Positions 44,830 to 56,286 are shown, counted from the first letter of the stretch. The stretch is DNA of 64,000 nucleotides from Novispirillum itersonii (GCF_014205675.1 NZ_JACIIX010000001.1:234989-298988); one strand, 5' to 3'. A program made the numbers and translations. Notes: generated by a model from the sequence alone, not told the origin.

Positions 44830-47607
44830 TCAGCCTCCGGACAGGGCTGCCTTCAGGGCATACAGCTGCTCCAGCGCCGCCCGGGGCGACAGATCATCGG
44901 GGTTGACCGTGCGCAGGGCCTGCAAAGCGGCCGTTTCAGCCGCCGACAGCGCCGGGGCCACCGGTTCCACCGGCGGTTCAGGCTGCTTTGCCCGCTTCAG
45001 GGCGACCGCGAACAGCGGCAGATCATCGGCCAGACGGGCAACCGCGCTGCCCTGTTCCCCGCTTTCCAGCGTTTTCAGCACGTCTTCCGCCCGGTGGATC
45101 ACCGCCGCCGGAAGCCCGGCCAGACGGGCAACATGAATCCCATAGGACCGGTCCGCCGCCCCGGCGATCACCTCATGCAGGAAGATGATCGAGCCTTTCC
45201 ACTCTTTCACTTTCATCGAATGGCAGGACACCTGCGGCAGCTTGGCCGCCAGCGCCGTCAGCTCGTGATAGTGGGTGGCAAACAGGGCCCGGCAGCGGTT
45301 GACCTCGTGCAGGTTTTCCACCGTCGCCCAGGCAATCGACAGGCCGTCGAAGGTGGCGGTGCCGCGCCCGATCTCGTCGAGAATCACCAGCGACCGTTCG
45401 GTGGCCTGATTGAGGATGGCAGCGGTTTCCACCATCTCCACCATGAAGGTGGAGCGGCCCCGGGCCAGATCGTCGGCGGCCCCGACGCGGCTGAACAGCC
45501 GGTCCACCACCCCGATTTCCGCCGACCGCGCCGGAACGAAACTACCCATCTGCGCCAGCAGCACGATCAGGGCGTTCTGGCGCAGGAAGGTGGACTTACC
45601 GGCCATGTTGGGGCCGGTCAGCAGCCACAGGCGCTGCCCGTCGGACAGATCGCAGCCGTTGGCGACAAACGGACCGCCCCCGGCACGCTGCAAGGCCTCC
45701 TCCACCACCGGATGACGGCCATCGGTGATCAGGAAGCGGGTGTCGCCGGTCAGCACCGGGCGGCTGTACTGGCGTTCCGAGGCCAGTTCCGCCAGCCCTG
45801 ACAGCACATCCAGCGCCGCCAGCGCCTGCGCCGCCCGGGCGATCTCCGCCGCCTGCGCCAGCGTATCGGTCACCAGCGCCGTAAACAGCTCCAGCTCCAG
45901 CGCCAGCGCCTTATCCCCCGCGCCCCGGATCCGGTCTTCCAGCTCCGACAGCTCGACAGTGGTGAAACGCACCGCGCTGGCCATGGTCTGGCGGTGGATA
46001 TAGGGGCTGTCGCCGTCCTTGCGGGCGGCCAGCATCGTATCCGCCCGCTTGGCCGGAACCTCGATGAAATAGCCGAGAATATTGTTGTGTTTGACCTTCA
46101 GGCTGTCGATGCCGGTATCCTGACAGTACCGGGCCTGCAACCCGGCAATCAGACGGCGGCTTTCATCGCGCAGGGCCTTCAGCTCATCCAGCGCCGCGTG
46201 GAAGCCGGTGGCGATAAAGCCGCCATCGCGGGCCAGCAGCGGCAGATCCGGGGCCAGCGCCCGCTCCAGCTTATCGACCAGCGTGTCATGGCTGCCCAGC
46301 GCCCGGGCCTGCCCCATCAGCAGATCCGGCGGCGCCCCCAGCCCGCCGCCGGTGGCCCGCTGCACCAGCAGGCGCAGCGACGGCGCTTCCCGCAGGGCAT
46401 CACGGATCACCGCCAGATCGCGCGGGCCACCCCGGCCCAGCGACAGGCGCGACAGCGCCCGCTCAATATCCGGGCAGCGGCGCAGCGCCTCCCGCAGGTC
46501 GGCCCGCACCGCATCACCGGCCACAAGGGCTTCCACCGCATCCAGCCGGGCATCAATGGCCGCCGGATCGGTCAGCGGTGCCGACAGCCACGATGACAGC
46601 AGCCGCGCCCCGGCCCCGGTGACGGTGCGGTCAATCGCCGCCAGCAGGCTGCCCCGGCGTTCCCCCGACAGGGTCTGCAACAGTTCCAGATTGCGGCGGG
46701 TGGAGGCGTCGATTTCCATCGTCGCCCCGTCGGCCAGCCGCTTCAGGGCCTCCAGACGCGGCAGACGGCCCTTCTGGGTCAGCTCGACATAATCCACCAG
46801 CGCCCCGGCGGCGGCGACCTCGGCACGGGTAAAGCTGCCGAACCCATCCAGATCCCGCACCCCGTACAGCGCTTCCAGCCGCTTGCGGGCGTTGACGCTG
46901 TCAAACCGCGAGGACGGCAGCGGCGACAGGCAATCCCGCCACTCCGCCCACAGGTCAAACAGGTCCGGCTTCTGGGTCAGGCGGTCGGGCAGCAGCACTT
47001 CGCCGGGCGACAGGCGGGCCAGCGCCGCCGCCAGACCCCGGTCGGTACAGGGCTGTACGCAGAATTCCCCGGTCGAGACATCAACCCACGCCAGACCGTA
47101 GTCGCCGCCGACATCGGCCACCGCCGCCAGAAAGTTATGGCGGCGGGCATCAAGCAGGGTGTCCTCGGTCAGGGTGCCGGGGGTGATGATCCGCACCGCC
47201 TCGCGCCGCACCAAGGCCTTGCCGCCGCGCTTGCGGGCCTCCGCCGGGTCTTCCATCTGTTCGCACAGGGCAACCTTGAAGCCCTTGCGGATTAGCTTGG
47301 ACAGATAGGCTTCGTGGCTGTGTACCGGCACCCCGCACATCGGGATCGGCTCGCCCAGATGCATCCCGCGCTTGGTCAGGGCGATATCCAGCGCCGCCGC
47401 CGCCTTGACCGCATCGTCAAAGAACAGCTCGTAGAAATCCCCCATCCGGTAAAACAGCACACAGTCCGGATGATCGGCCTTGATGCCCAGATACTGCTGC
47501 ATCATCGGCGTCACCTCGCCGCTGACGGCGGGGGTCAGATCAGCCGTATCGACAGCAGTTTCGGTAACGGCATCTGGAGTTTCAGGCAGATCAGCAGCTT
47601 CGGTCAC
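44830..47607 (-). CDS. mutS: DNA mismatch repair protein MutS
   Basis: A 925-residue MutS. N-terminal mismatch-binding Phe-x-Glu is seen in [12 protein letters not shown] (residues about 55-66), Walker [10 protein letters not shown] near 665, Walker B and the signature [18 protein letters not shown], and HTH-like C-terminal. It recognises base mismatches and recruits MutL. About 50 extra N-terminal residues are Asp/Glu/Thr-rich ([12 protein letters not shown]). It converges with the gene at 43878. Confidence 0.97.
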   Translation of the reverse strand: MTEAADLPETPDAVTETAVDTADLTPAVSGEVTPMMQQYLGIKADHPDCVLFYRMGDFYELFFDDAVKAAAALDIALTKRGMHLGEPIPMCGVPVHSHEAYLSKLIRKGFKVALCEQMEDPAEARKRGGKALVRREAVRIITPGTLTEDTLLDARRHNFLAAVADVGGDYGLAWVDVSTGEFCVQPCTDRGLAAALARLSPGEVLLPDRLTQKPDLFDLWAEWRDCLSPLPSSRFDSVNARKRLEALYGVRDLDGFGSFTRAEVAAAGALVDYVELTQKGRLPRLEALKRLADGATMEIDASTRRNLELLQTLSGERRGSLLAAIDRTVTGAGARLLSSWLSAPLTDPAAIDARLDAVEALVAGDAVRADLREALRRCPDIERALSRLSLGRGGPRDLAVIRDALREAPSLRLLVQRATGGGLGAPPDLLMGQARALGSHDTLVDKLERALAPDLPLLARDGGFIATGFHAALDELKALRDESRRLIAGLQARYCQDTGIDSLKVKHNNILGYFIEVPAKRADTMLAARKDGDSPYIHRQTMASAVRFTTVELSELEDRIRGAGDKALALELELFTALVTDTLAQAAEIARAAQALAALDVLSGLAELASERQYSRPVLTGDTRFLITDGRHPVVEEALQRAGGGPFVANGCDLSDGQRLWLLTGPNMAGKSTFLRQNALIVLLAQMGSFVPARSAEIGVVDRLFSRVGAADDLARGRSTFMVEMVETAAILNQATERSLVILDEIGRGTATFDGLSIAWATVENLHEVNRCRALFATHYHELTALAAKLPQVSCHSMKVKEWKGSIIFLHEVIAGAADRSYGIHVARLAGLPAAVIHRAEDVLKTLESGEQGSAVARLADDLPLFAVALKRAKQPEPPVEPVAPALSAAETAALQALRTVNPDDLSPRAALEQLYALKAALSGG

Positions 47608-47676
47608 GGACAGGCCTCGGGGGAATCAGGGCGGGGGACAGACAGCCCGGACCATACCAACGGTTGCCCGGCCCTG

Positions 47677-48090
47677 TCACCCGTCCACCGCATCAGCCAG
47701 CAGGGCCGCCGCCACATCGCCGACCCAGCGCCGCCCGGCCGAGGCCCCGGCCTGCCATTCCGACGGGGGGAACAGGCCGAACAGGCCGATGTGCAGCAGG
47801 GTCGGCACCGCCGCCGCCAGACGGCTTTCCAGCGTCTCCAGCGCCACAGCCTCCACCCCGGCGGCAACAGCGGCATCATAGTCAGCGATGGTCCGCAGCA
47901 GGGTGGCAACCGTACCGGTCTGCACCCGGGTGCCATCGGCCAGCGTCACCACCGGCAGGGTCTCTCCGGGGGCAATCGCCGACCGGTTGATCGCGGCAAG
48001 GGCCTCGGTTCCGGCCGGAGACCAGCCTTCAGGCGGGGGCGAAACCAGAGAGCCGGAACCAACGGGAAGATGGGACAGAAGATGGGACAT
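47677..48090 (-). CDS. Small hypothetical protein divergent from AraC gene
   Basis: A 137-residue protein without recognised domains. It has a helical core (ATLLRTIADYDAAVAAGVEAVALETLESRLAAAVPTLLHIGLFGLFPP) and an alanine-rich C-terminus; one weak hydrophobic segment. I chose ATG 48090 with GGAG six bases upstream over the longer open frame, which would overlap the promoter. It diverges from the AraC-type regulator, which may control it. Confidence 0.5.
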   Translation of the reverse strand: MSHLLSHLPVGSGSLVSPPPEGWSPAGTEALAAINRSAIAPGETLPVVTLADGTRVQTGTVATLLRTIADYDAAVAAGVEAVALETLESRLAAAVPTLLHIGLFGLFPPSEWQAGASAGRRWVGDVAAALLADAVDG

Positions 48091-48205
48091 CGGACGCTCC
48101 ATGGCAGAATTGCAGCATGACGTCACTCTAACCCGGATCTGCACTGTCACTCTTGCGCCAAAATGCCATAGAGTATCGCAAAACAGACATCCCCGGACCG
48201 CTGCC

Positions 48206-48991
48206 ATGCATCTGGATATCTACCGCCTCGATAAAGACAACAGTGTGGAGCTGTATCCGCATTCCCACATCACCGGGCAGGTGTTCGTGATTGAACGGGG
48301 GCTGGTCCGCACCACGGCCCTTGGGGCGGATGATCCTGACGGAGAAACCGTGATGTCCCCCGGAAACTGGTGCCTGATGCCGGGACAGATCGGCTGGATG
48401 CCGCCACGGGTGGTCCACTCCGCGGTCGTTCACGGTCCGGTCCGGGGCTTCGGGCTGCATTTACCGCCGGAGCTGTGCGGCCCGCTGCCCCGCACCGCGC
48501 GGATTGTTGCCCAGACCGCCCTGACCGCCGCCCTGCTGGACCGGATGTCCGGCTGGGTCCCCGGCCCGGTCATTGACCCCGCCCGCCAGCGCCTGTTGCA
48601 GGTCCTGCTGGATGAACTCCCCAACGCCCCGGCCCTGCCCAACGGCCTGCCGCTGCCGCAGGATCCCCGGCTGCTGCGGTTTGCGCAGGCGCTGCTGGAA
48701 ACGCCTGACGACAAGACCCCGCTGGCGGACTGGGCAGCCCGGCTGGCGATGACCGAACGCACGCTGGCCCGCCGCTTCACCGCCGAAACCGGCCAGACCT
48801 GCGGCCAGTGGCGGCAACAGGCCCGGCTGTTCCGGGCGCTGGAGCTGCTGGCCGACGGGGAACCCGTGCTGACAGTGGCCCTGAGTGTCGGCTACGACAG
48901 CCTGAGCGCGTTCGGCGCGGCCTTCCGGCGGCAGTTCGGGCAGTCCCCGGCCCGGTTCCGCACCTCCGGCGGGCTTGGTCCGACCGCCTGA
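48206..48991 (+). CDS. AraC-family transcriptional regulator
   Basis: A 261-residue regulator: N-terminal cupin-like domain (YPHSHITGQVFVIERGLV) and a C-terminal AraC double HTH (MTERTLARRFTAETGQT and VALSVGYDSLSAFGAAFRRQFGQSPARFR). Ligand unknown. It diverges from the small hypothetical gene at 48090. Confidence 0.92.
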   Translation: MHLDIYRLDKDNSVELYPHSHITGQVFVIERGLVRTTALGADDPDGETVMSPGNWCLMPGQIGWMPPRVVHSAVVHGPVRGFGLHLPPELCGPLPRTARIVAQTALTAALLDRMSGWVPGPVIDPARQRLLQVLLDELPNAPALPNGLPLPQDPRLLRFAQALLETPDDKTPLADWAARLAMTERTLARRFTAETGQTCGQWRQQARLFRALELLADGEPVLTVALSVGYDSLSAFGAAFRRQFGQSPARFRTSGGLGPTA

Positions 48992-49176
48992 CCGGACACT
49001 TTTGGTCTGACCCGCAGCGCCCTGATACCGCCCCCGGCCTGACCAAAGACCGAATAATTCAAAACGATTGGTGATTCGCGCAATTTTCAAACAAACCCTC
49101 TAGGCAGACGGGCACAGCTGCGGCAGTATAATTACCCTTCCTTATCCGGGTCATACCCGCAACCGGGAGCATCCCC

Positions 49177-49689
49177 GTGTCCAAATCGCGTTCCTCCTCC
49201 GCCCACGACCCCTTCGCCCCGCGTGAACTGGTCGGCCTGTTCCAGACCCCCGCCGCGCTGGAAGCCTGCATCACCGACCTGCTCGACGCCGGGTTTGATC
49301 ACGACGACCTGTCGCTGCTGTCCAGCCATCAGGCGATTGAAGCCGCCGCCCCGGAAGGGGACAGCTGGCGCGACCGCCTGCTGCCACTGCTGACCGAAAC
49401 CCGGTACGACGTGCCGCTGGTGGCGGGCACCCTGATCGCGCTGGCCACCGGCCCGACCGGGGCACTGATTGCCGGTCTGGCCGCCGCCGGGGTCGGGGCC
49501 GCCGCCCTGAAGGAAATCATCTCCGAAGTGGTGTCGCATCCCGACACCGGGGCCTTCGCCCGCGCGGTCTCCGCCGGGGAAATCGTGCTGTGGGTGTCCG
49601 TCGACTCGCCGGAAGGCGAAACCGCCGCCCGGGGCCTGCTGGCCCAGCACGGGGCCCGCAACATCCATCTCCACCACGGCGAGGAGTGA
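49177..49689 (+). CDS. Glycine-zipper membrane-associated hypothetical protein
   Basis: A 170-residue protein, GTG start with GGGAG eight bases upstream. Residues 19-75 resemble a stress-type alpha/beta N-domain (RELVGLFQTPAALEACITDLLDAGF), residues 84-110 form one Gly/Ala-rich hydrophobic segment (TGPTGALIAGLAAAGVGAAAL, zipper-like), and the C-terminus EIVLWVSVDSPEGETAARGLLAQHGA looks like the end of a small ferredoxin-like domain, similar to general stress proteins of the 17M type. The precise function is unknown. It is followed 57 bp later by maeB. Confidence 0.6.
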   Translation: MSKSRSSSAHDPFAPRELVGLFQTPAALEACITDLLDAGFDHDDLSLLSSHQAIEAAAPEGDSWRDRLLPLLTETRYDVPLVAGTLIALATGPTGALIAGLAAAGVGAAALKEIISEVVSHPDTGAFARAVSAGEIVLWVSVDSPEGETAARGLLAQHGARNIHLHHGEE

Positions 49690-49746
49690 CCGCCGGTCAC
49701 CCCGCCCTGATATCATCCTGTCCCTGTCTTCCGGATACCAACGTCC

Positions 49747-52035
49747 ATGTCCAGCCACACCCCCTCCGACGAATCGCCCAAGATCAGTCTTGAACGTGAA
49801 TCGCTGCTGATGCACGCCAGCGGCCGTCCGGGGAAGATCGAGATCGTCCCGACCAAGCCCCTGACCACCCAGCGCGACCTGTCGCTGGCCTACAGCCCGG
49901 GTGTGGCCGCCCCCTGCATGGAAATCGCCCGCGATCCGTCGCTGGCCTATGACTACACCGCCAAGGGCAATCTGGTGGCGGTGATCTCCAACGGCACCGC
50001 CGTGCTGGGCCTCGGCGATCTCGGGGCGCTGGCGGGCAAGCCGGTGATGGAGGGCAAGGCCGTTCTGTTCAAGAAGTTCGCCGACGTCGATTCCATCGAC
50101 CTTGAAGTCGATACCCGCGAGGTCAGCGAATTCGTCAACTGCGTGCGCTTCCTCGGCCCCAGCTTCGGCGGCATCAACCTTGAAGACATCAAGGCCCCGG
50201 AATGCTTCATCATCGAGCAGCAGCTGCGCGAGATCATGGACATTCCGGTGTTCCACGATGACCAGCACGGCACCGCCATCATCGCCGCCGCCGGGCTGAT
50301 CAACGCCTGTGAGCTGACCGGCCGCAACCTCGCCGACGTCAAGGTGGTGGTCAACGGCGCCGGGGCGGCGGGCATCGCCTGTCTGGAACTGGTGAAGGCC
50401 ATGGGCGTGCGCCACGAGAACGTCACCCTGTGCGACACCAAGGGCGTGATCTACAAGGGCCGCACCGAAGGGATGAACCAGTGGAAATCCGCCCATGCGG
50501 TGGATACCCCGGCGCGGTCGCTGGAAGAGGCGATGACCGGGGCTGACGCCTTCTTCGGGCTGTCAGTGAAGGGCGCGGTGACGCCGGAGATGGTGGCCGG
50601 GATGGCCCCCAACCCGATCATCTTCGCCATGGCCAACCCCGATCCGGAAATCACCCCGGAAGAGGTCCATGCCGTGCGCAAGGACGCCATCGTTGCCACC
50701 GGCCGGTCCGATTATCCCAATCAGGTCAACAACGTCCTCGGCTTCCCCTACATCTTCCGCGGCGCGCTGGACGTGCGGGCCCGCACCATCAACGAAGAGA
50801 TGAAGGTCGCCTGTGCCCGGGCGCTGGCCGAACTGGCGCGGGAAGACGTGCCCGATGAGGTCGCCGCCGCCTATTCCGGCCGCCGCCTGCGCTTCGGGCC
50901 GGAATACATCATCCCGGTGCCGTTTGATCCGCGCCTGATCTCCACCATCCCGGTGGCGGTGGCCAGGGCGGCCATGGCCTCCGGCGTCGCCCGCCGCCCG
51001 ATCATCGACATGGATGCCTACCGCCACGAGCTGGCGGCGCGCCTTGACCCGATGGCGGCGTCGATGCAGACCATCTTCGACGAAGTCGCCGCCAACCCGC
51101 AGCGGGTGGTGTTCGCCGAAGGGGAAGAGGAAAAGGCCATCCGCGCCGCCATCGCCTTCCGCAACTCCGGCTACGGTCAGCCGGTTCTGGTCGGGCGGGA
51201 AGACCGCATCGCCGGCACCGCCAAGGCGCTCGGCCTCGGCTCGCTGGACGGGGTGGAGATCCACAACGCCGCCAAGTCGTCGCATACCAAGGACTACACC
51301 GATTCCCTCTACGCCCGGCTGGGCCGCAAGGGGCACCTGTACCGCGACTGCCAGCGTCTGGTGAATCAGGACCGCAACGTCTTTGCCGCCAGCATGGTCA
51401 GCCATGGTCAGGCCGATGCGATGGTGTCGGGCCTGACCCGCACCCATGCGGTGGTGGTCAGCGACATCCAGAAGGTGGTGGATGCCCGCCCCGGCGAGCG
51501 GGTGTTCGGCATGACCATGCTGCTGTCCCGGGGCCGCACCGTGTTCATCGCCGACACCACCATCCACGAGCTGCCGACCGCCGAGCAGCTGGCCGACATC
51601 GCCGTCGGGGCCGCCGCCAAGGTGCGCCAGATGGGGCATGAACCGCGCGTCGCCTTCCTGTCCTATTCGACCTTCGGCAGCCCGATGGCGATGGAAACCA
51701 CCACCCCGCGGGAAGCGGTGAAGATCCTCGACAGCCGCAATGTTGACTTTGAGTATGACGGCGAAATGGGGGCCAATGTCGCCCTTGATGCTGAATTCCT
51801 GAAAGTTTATCCGTTCTGTCGCTTGTCGGGACCGGCCAACATCCTCATCATGCCGGGTCAGCATTCGGCCAACATCAGCTATAAGCTGATGGACAAGCTG
51901 GGCGGTGCCACCGTCATCGGCCCGATGCTGATCGGCCTACAGGCCCCGGTGCAGATCGTGCATCTGGATGCCAATGTCAGCAATCTGGTGACGATGGCGG
52001 TTCTGGCCGCCCACGACGCCATCAAGACCCGCTGA
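49747..52035 (+). CDS. maeB: NADP-dependent malic enzyme MaeB (with PTA-like domain)
   Basis: A 762-residue malic enzyme (malate to pyruvate plus CO2). The N-terminal 430 residues carry the catalytic and NADP domains ([61 protein letters not shown]); the C-terminal 310 residues are a phosphotransacetylase-like domain that acts in allosteric control by acetyl-CoA. The fusion is the standard MaeB form of Proteobacteria. Supplies NADPH and pyruvate during growth on C4 acids. Confidence 0.96.
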   Translation: MSSHTPSDESPKISLERESLLMHASGRPGKIEIVPTKPLTTQRDLSLAYSPGVAAPCMEIARDPSLAYDYTAKGNLVAVISNGTAVLGLGDLGALAGKPVMEGKAVLFKKFADVDSIDLEVDTREVSEFVNCVRFLGPSFGGINLEDIKAPECFIIEQQLREIMDIPVFHDDQHGTAIIAAAGLINACELTGRNLADVKVVVNGAGAAGIACLELVKAMGVRHENVTLCDTKGVIYKGRTEGMNQWKSAHAVDTPARSLEEAMTGADAFFGLSVKGAVTPEMVAGMAPNPIIFAMANPDPEITPEEVHAVRKDAIVATGRSDYPNQVNNVLGFPYIFRGALDVRARTINEEMKVACARALAELAREDVPDEVAAAYSGRRLRFGPEYIIPVPFDPRLISTIPVAVARAAMASGVARRPIIDMDAYRHELAARLDPMAASMQTIFDEVAANPQRVVFAEGEEEKAIRAAIAFRNSGYGQPVLVGREDRIAGTAKALGLGSLDGVEIHNAAKSSHTKDYTDSLYARLGRKGHLYRDCQRLVNQDRNVFAASMVSHGQADAMVSGLTRTHAVVVSDIQKVVDARPGERVFGMTMLLSRGRTVFIADTTIHELPTAEQLADIAVGAAAKVRQMGHEPRVAFLSYSTFGSPMAMETTTPREAVKILDSRNVDFEYDGEMGANVALDAEFLKVYPFCRLSGPANILIMPGQHSANISYKLMDKLGGATVIGPMLIGLQAPVQIVHLDANVSNLVTMAVLAAHDAIKTR

Positions 52036-52167
52036 TCCCGGTGTTGCCGGGGGAACCGCGGGCAACGGGAGGTTTCATGCGCCCTGTGTTCTGCGGTTCC
52101 CCCGGGATCCGGTTTTCTGCCCGGCCCTGCCACGTCCCCGTTCCGGGGTTGACGCTGGGGGGCGGGT

Positions 52168-53580
52168 ATGGCTGACCTGCGGCGTCATGTTCCCCTGCCC
52201 CGGGTGATGCGGCTGGGGGCGGTGGTCTCTGCCCCGTTTGCCGCCGTGCTGATCGGGCTGGTCCTTGGCGGCTGGCTGACGGTGGCCCCGGCTTTCTGCG
52301 CCTTTCTGCTGACCTATGCCGTCGTCCTGCTGCTGCTGCGGCCGCTGATGGGCGATCTGATGGGCGTGGCCTTTTATCTGCGCAATGAAGCCGACGACGA
52401 CGTTCTGACCCGCCCGCCGGAAATCCGCTTTTCCGAAACCGGGCGGGATGTGGTGGTTGCCGCCTATACCCTGCGGGCCCGTCTGCGCCGCCGGCTGTTG
52501 CAGGCCGAGGCGCTGGCCGACTTCCATGGGGCGGTTGCCCGTAACCTGCCGATTCCGCTGCTGATCGTCTCGCCGGACCGGGTGGTGCTGCGGGCCAATG
52601 CCGCCGCCGCCGCCGTCATGGGGCGGGAACCGGAAACCAAGGCACTCGCCACCATCATCCGTGATCCGGCAGCGCTGGAGGCGGTGGACCGGGTGCTGGA
52701 GGGCGGCCAGCGCCAGACCGTGCACCTGACCCTCGGCGGACCGGTGGAGCGGGCCTTTGATGTCACCGTTGAGCCGCTGCCGGACACCGGCGAGGGCCGT
52801 CAGGCGATGATCCTGCTGCATGACGTCACCCCGCTGGTGCGGGCGGAGCAGATGCGGGCGGATTTTGTCGCCAACGCCAGCCACGAACTGCGCACCCCGC
52901 TGACCAGCGTGCTTGGCTTCATCGAGACCCTGCGCGGTCCGGCCCGCGATGACACCGAGGCGCACGAACGCTTCCTCGGCATCATGTATCAGCAGGCGGT
53001 GCGGATGAAGCGCCTGATTGAGGACCTGCTGTCGCTGTCGCGGATCGAGCTGCACGAACACACCCAGCCGACCGACAGCGTTGATCTGGCCGAAGTGGTG
53101 CAGGGCATCGCCGAAGGCATGCAGCTTCAGATCCAGAACAAGGGCATGACCCTTGTCACCGATATTCCCGACAGCCTGCCGCCGGTGCTGGGGGACCCTG
53201 ACGAACTGGCGCAGGTGGTGCAGAACCTGCTGACCAATGCCGTCAAATACGGTCTGGACGGCACCACCGTCACCATCACCGCCCGGCAGGCGGAGCGCGG
53301 CCCGGCGGCGATGCCACAGGCCACCCGCGCCGACTGCGTGATGCTGACGGTGCGCGATCAGGGCGAGGGCATCGCCAAGGAACACCTGCCGCGCCTGACC
53401 GAACGCTTCTACCGGGTCGATACCGCCCGCTCCCGCCAACTGGGCGGCACCGGGCTGGGGCTGGCCATCGTCAAGCATATCGTCAACCGCCACCGTGGTG
53501 CCCTGATGATTGACAGCGTTGTCGGCGAAGGATCGGCCTTCAGTGTGTTCCTGCCCCGCTGTGACCGGCCCGGCCCCTGA
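52168..53580 (+). CDS. phoR: PhoR-type sensor histidine kinase
   Basis: A 470-residue kinase with two N-terminal hydrophobic helices (about 12-60), a PAS domain (about 110-220), HisKA with His239 in NASHELRTPLTSVLGF, and a HATPase domain (N-box NLLTNAVKYG, G-boxes DQGEG and GGTGLGLAIVKHIV). The layout is that of PhoR, and phoU follows 137 bp later, so phosphate-limitation sensing is the likely role. Its partner PhoB and the pst genes are not present nearby. Confidence 0.82.
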   Translation: MADLRRHVPLPRVMRLGAVVSAPFAAVLIGLVLGGWLTVAPAFCAFLLTYAVVLLLLRPLMGDLMGVAFYLRNEADDDVLTRPPEIRFSETGRDVVVAAYTLRARLRRRLLQAEALADFHGAVARNLPIPLLIVSPDRVVLRANAAAAAVMGREPETKALATIIRDPAALEAVDRVLEGGQRQTVHLTLGGPVERAFDVTVEPLPDTGEGRQAMILLHDVTPLVRAEQMRADFVANASHELRTPLTSVLGFIETLRGPARDDTEAHERFLGIMYQQAVRMKRLIEDLLSLSRIELHEHTQPTDSVDLAEVVQGIAEGMQLQIQNKGMTLVTDIPDSLPPVLGDPDELAQVVQNLLTNAVKYGLDGTTVTITARQAERGPAAMPQATRADCVMLTVRDQGEGIAKEHLPRLTERFYRVDTARSRQLGGTGLGLAIVKHIVNRHRGALMIDSVVGEGSAFSVFLPRCDRPGP

Positions 53581-53716
53581 GTGTCATATTTCATTATTTT
53601 TTCCCTTGCCGTCCGTTTCAGTTTAGCGGATCAACTGTCCCTTCTGCCGACCACCTGACCGCCCCGTACAGCGCAACCCCAGCCGTATACCGGGCGCACC
53701 AGCCAGAGAGATCACC

Positions 53717-54448
53717 ATGGCTCCCCAAGAGGAAATGCACACCGTCCGCTCTTTTGACAGTGAACTGGATCGCCTTGGGCAGACCATCGGCCGCATGGGC
53801 GGACTGGCGGAGTCGCAGCTGGCCTCGGCCCTGCAGGCCCTGAGCCAGCGGGATCTGGACCTCGCCTCGCAGGTGGTGACCGGCGACGAAGCCGTCGACA
53901 GCGTCGAAGACAACATCAACGAACAGGTGGTCCGCCTGCTGGCCCTGCGCCAGCCGATGGGCGAGGACCTGCGCGTCATCATGTCGTCGCTGAAGATCGC
54001 CAGTGCGCTGGAACGGGTGGCGGACCATGCCGCCTCCACCGCCCACCGGGTGGAAATCCTGAACAAATCAGCCCCGATCCCGGCGGTGAAGACCGTCGGC
54101 CGTCTCGGCGCGCTGGTGCTGTCGCTGCTGAAGGAAGCGCTGGATTCCTATCTGCACCGCGACTGCGACCGCGCCCTGAAGGTGTGGCAGCGCGATCAGG
54201 AGGTGGACGACCTGTACTCCTCGCTGTTCCGCGAGCTGCTGACCTACATGATGGAAGACCCGCGTCACATCACCCCCTGCACCCACCTGATGTTCATCGC
54301 CAAGAATCTGGAGCGGGTCGGCGACCACGCCACCAATCTGGCGGAAGTGACGTGGTTTGTGGTCAAGGGCAGCCAGCTGAAATCCGGCCGCCCCAAGTCG
54401 GATGACACCTACGCCATCGGCACCGGCTCGCCGGAAGCCGACGCCTGA
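53717..54448 (+). CDS. phoU: Phosphate regulon negative regulator PhoU
   Basis: A 243-residue PhoU: two three-helix bundles with the repeated metal-binding motifs EDNINEQVVRLLALRQP/EDLRVIMSSLKIASALERVADHA and the second-half counterpart LERVGDHATNLAEVTWF. PhoU links the Pst transporter to PhoR and prevents phosphate overuptake. It is preceded by phoR rather than pstB. A terminator follows. Confidence 0.95.
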   Translation: MAPQEEMHTVRSFDSELDRLGQTIGRMGGLAESQLASALQALSQRDLDLASQVVTGDEAVDSVEDNINEQVVRLLALRQPMGEDLRVIMSSLKIASALERVADHAASTAHRVEILNKSAPIPAVKTVGRLGALVLSLLKEALDSYLHRDCDRALKVWQRDQEVDDLYSSLFRELLTYMMEDPRHITPCTHLMFIAKNLERVGDHATNLAEVTWFVVKGSQLKSGRPKSDDTYAIGTGSPEADA

Positions 54449-54470
54449 GCCCCTGCCGACAGATGAGACC

Positions 54471-54508
54471 CGGCCCGTTTTCTGTCCCGAAAGCGGGCCG
54501 CTGCTTTT
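54471..54508 (+). terminator. Terminator after phoU
   Basis: CGGCCCG at 54471-54477 pairs with CGGGCCG at 54494-54500 followed by CTGCTTTT. The T tract is short, so read-through into the riboswitch region is possible. Confidence 0.55.
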
Positions 54509-54559
54509 CGCACATGCAATAAATCTGCGGTTCCGTTCTTTCACCGACGGTCATGATGG

Positions 54560-54765
54560 TGTAAGAAACGGTCTGACCGACGGTGCCCGCCATGGGCCGC
54601 AAGACGGGAACACGGAACGGAAGCCGGGCAGACCGGCGCCGGAAAACCGTGGCTGCCCCCGCAACTGTACGCGGCGAGGTGATATCATCGTGCCACTGGG
54701 ATACCCCGGGAAGGCCGCTATCACCCCCGACCCGCCAGCCAGGAGACCGGCCGTTGGTCCACGGT
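54560..54765 (+). ncRNA. Cobalamin riboswitch
   Basis: Conserved core landmarks of the adenosylcobalamin riboswitch occur in order: GGAAGCCGG, GCCCCCGCAACTGT, GCCACTGGG, GGGAAGGCC and the B12 box AGCCAGGAGACCGGCC (54737-54752). It lies before cobH and should repress cobalamin synthesis when the coenzyme is plentiful, by transcription termination or by hiding translation signals. The 5' end is approximate. About 150 bp of further leader lies before cobH, with GGGAGG close to its ATG; a regulatory hairpin is likely there, but no U-rich terminator is evident. Confidence 0.88.
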
Positions 54766-54917
54766 GACGTGCCCGGACAGGGAACCACCGGCGGCGGGCC
54801 ATACCGGGCGGGGCGAACCGGCAGACCCAGCAGGACTGCGCACCCCGCATCCGCCGCCCGGAGTTTCCCCATGCCGGACCGTCAAAAAAACAGGCCCTGA
54901 CGGGAGGACGAGACCGG

Positions 54918-55544
54918 ATGCTGGACTATATCCGCGACGGCCAGGAAATTTACCGGCGATCCTTCGCCATCATCCGGTCAGAAGCCAATCTGGCCCGGAT
55001 CCCCGCTGATCTGGAAAAACTGGCAGTACGGGTGGCCCATGCCTGCGGCATGCCCGATGTGGTCGATGACCTGATGTTCTCCGACGGGGCCGGGGCCGCC
55101 GGGCGGGCCGCACTGGCCGCCGGAGCCCCGATTTTCTGCGACTGCCGGATGGTGTCCGAAGGCCTGACCCGGGCCCGCCTGCCCGCCGGAAACGATATTC
55201 TCTGCACCCTGCCGGAACCCGGCGTGCCGGAACGGGCGCAGGAGATCGGCAATACCCGCACCGCCGCCGCACTGGACTGGTGGCTACCGCGCCTTGAAGG
55301 ATCGGTGGTGGCGATCGGCAATGCCCCGACCGCCCTGTTCCGCCTGCTGGAACTGCTGGACGCCGGAGCCCCGAAACCGGCGCTGATCCTTGGCTTCCCT
55401 GTCGGCTTTGTCGGTGCCGCCGAATCGAAGGACGAACTGGCCGCCAATCCGCGCGGCGTGCCGTTTGTCGCCGTACGCGGCCGCCGTGGCGGCAGCGCCA
55501 TGACCGCTGCGGCGGTCAACGCCCTTGGGACGGAGAAAGAATGA
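54918..55544 (+). CDS. cobH: Precorrin-8X methylmutase
   Basis: A 208-residue enzyme (CobH/CbiC) that moves a methyl group in precorrin-8x to form hydrogenobyrinic acid. Hallmarks: EEIYRRSF-like N-terminus ([16 protein letters not shown]), [20 protein letters not shown] with the family's catalytic-site His, and [42 protein letters not shown]. Under control of the upstream riboswitch; overlaps cobI by four bases. Length is standard. Confidence 0.95.
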   Translation: MLDYIRDGQEIYRRSFAIIRSEANLARIPADLEKLAVRVAHACGMPDVVDDLMFSDGAGAAGRAALAAGAPIFCDCRMVSEGLTRARLPAGNDILCTLPEPGVPERAQEIGNTRTAAALDWWLPRLEGSVVAIGNAPTALFRLLELLDAGAPKPALILGFPVGFVGAAESKDELAANPRGVPFVAVRGRRGGSAMTAAAVNALGTEKE

Positions 55545-56281
55545 TGCTGGCACCCGCACCCGGCCGCCTGTTCGGACTGGGCGTCGGCCCCGGAGACCCG
55601 GAGCTGGTGACCCTGAAGGCCCTGCGCCTGCTTCAGAGCGCCCCGGTGGTGGCCTATCTGGCCGCCAAGGGCAAGAAAGGCAACGCTTTCAGCATCGTCG
55701 AATCCTACCTGAAGCCGGACCAGACCCTGCTGCCGCTGATCTATCCGGTCACCACCGAAAAGCTGCCGCCGCCGTTTAATTACGAAACCGCCCTGCGGGA
55801 TTTCTACGATGACTGCGCGGTTGAGGTCGCCGGGCACCTGAAGGCCGGGCGCGATGTGGCGGTGGTCTGCGAAGGGGACCCGATGTTCTACGGGTCGTTC
55901 ATGTATCTGCATGACCGGCTGGCCGAGGATTTCCCGACCGAGGTGGTGCCGGGGGTCTGCTCCATCGTCGCCTGTGCCTCCGTCGCCGGGGCACCGCTGG
56001 TCTACCGCAACCAGAGCCTGACCGTGCTGTCCGGTGTGCTGCCGGAAGAGGAACTGCTGGAGCGGCTGCGCGGCTGCGAGGCCGCCGCCATCATGAAGCT
56101 GGGCACCAACTTCGCCAAGGTGAAGCGGGTGATCGACGCCCTCGGCCAGACCGACCGCGCCGTCTATGTGGAGCGGGCAACCATGGCCAACCAGCGCACC
56201 GCCCCCTTCGCCGAGGTTGACCCGGCCACCGTCCCGTATTTTGCCATGGTGCTGCTGCCCGGCACCCGCTGGGAAGGCTGA
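55541..56281 (+). CDS. cobI: Precorrin-2 C20-methyltransferase
   Basis: A 246-residue SAM-dependent methyltransferase (CobI/CbiL) with [18 protein letters not shown] at the N-terminus and the characteristic [18 protein letters not shown] and PEVVPGV... segments. It methylates precorrin-2 at C20 to give precorrin-3A. It starts inside cobH (4-bp overlap) and ends 5 bp before the cbiG-cobJ fusion. Confidence 0.95.
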   Translation: MMLAPAPGRLFGLGVGPGDPELVTLKALRLLQSAPVVAYLAAKGKKGNAFSIVESYLKPDQTLLPLIYPVTTEKLPPPFNYETALRDFYDDCAVEVAGHLKAGRDVAVVCEGDPMFYGSFMYLHDRLAEDFPTEVVPGVCSIVACASVAGAPLVYRNQSLTVLSGVLPEEELLERLRGCEAAAIMKLGTNFAKVKRVIDALGQTDRAVYVERATMANQRTAPFAEVDPATVPYFAMVLLPGTRWEG

Positions 56282-56286
56282 TCCGC

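Noticed and set aside
49132-50496. Minus-strand 454-codon ORF across the gene at 49177 and maeB
   Set aside because: It is antisense to two genes with clear protein features; composition is a His/Gly/Gln-rich shadow.
54583-54900. Open frame across the leader before cobH
   Set aside because: It overlaps the riboswitch core and encodes a low-complexity Arg/Pro/Gly peptide with no start signal.
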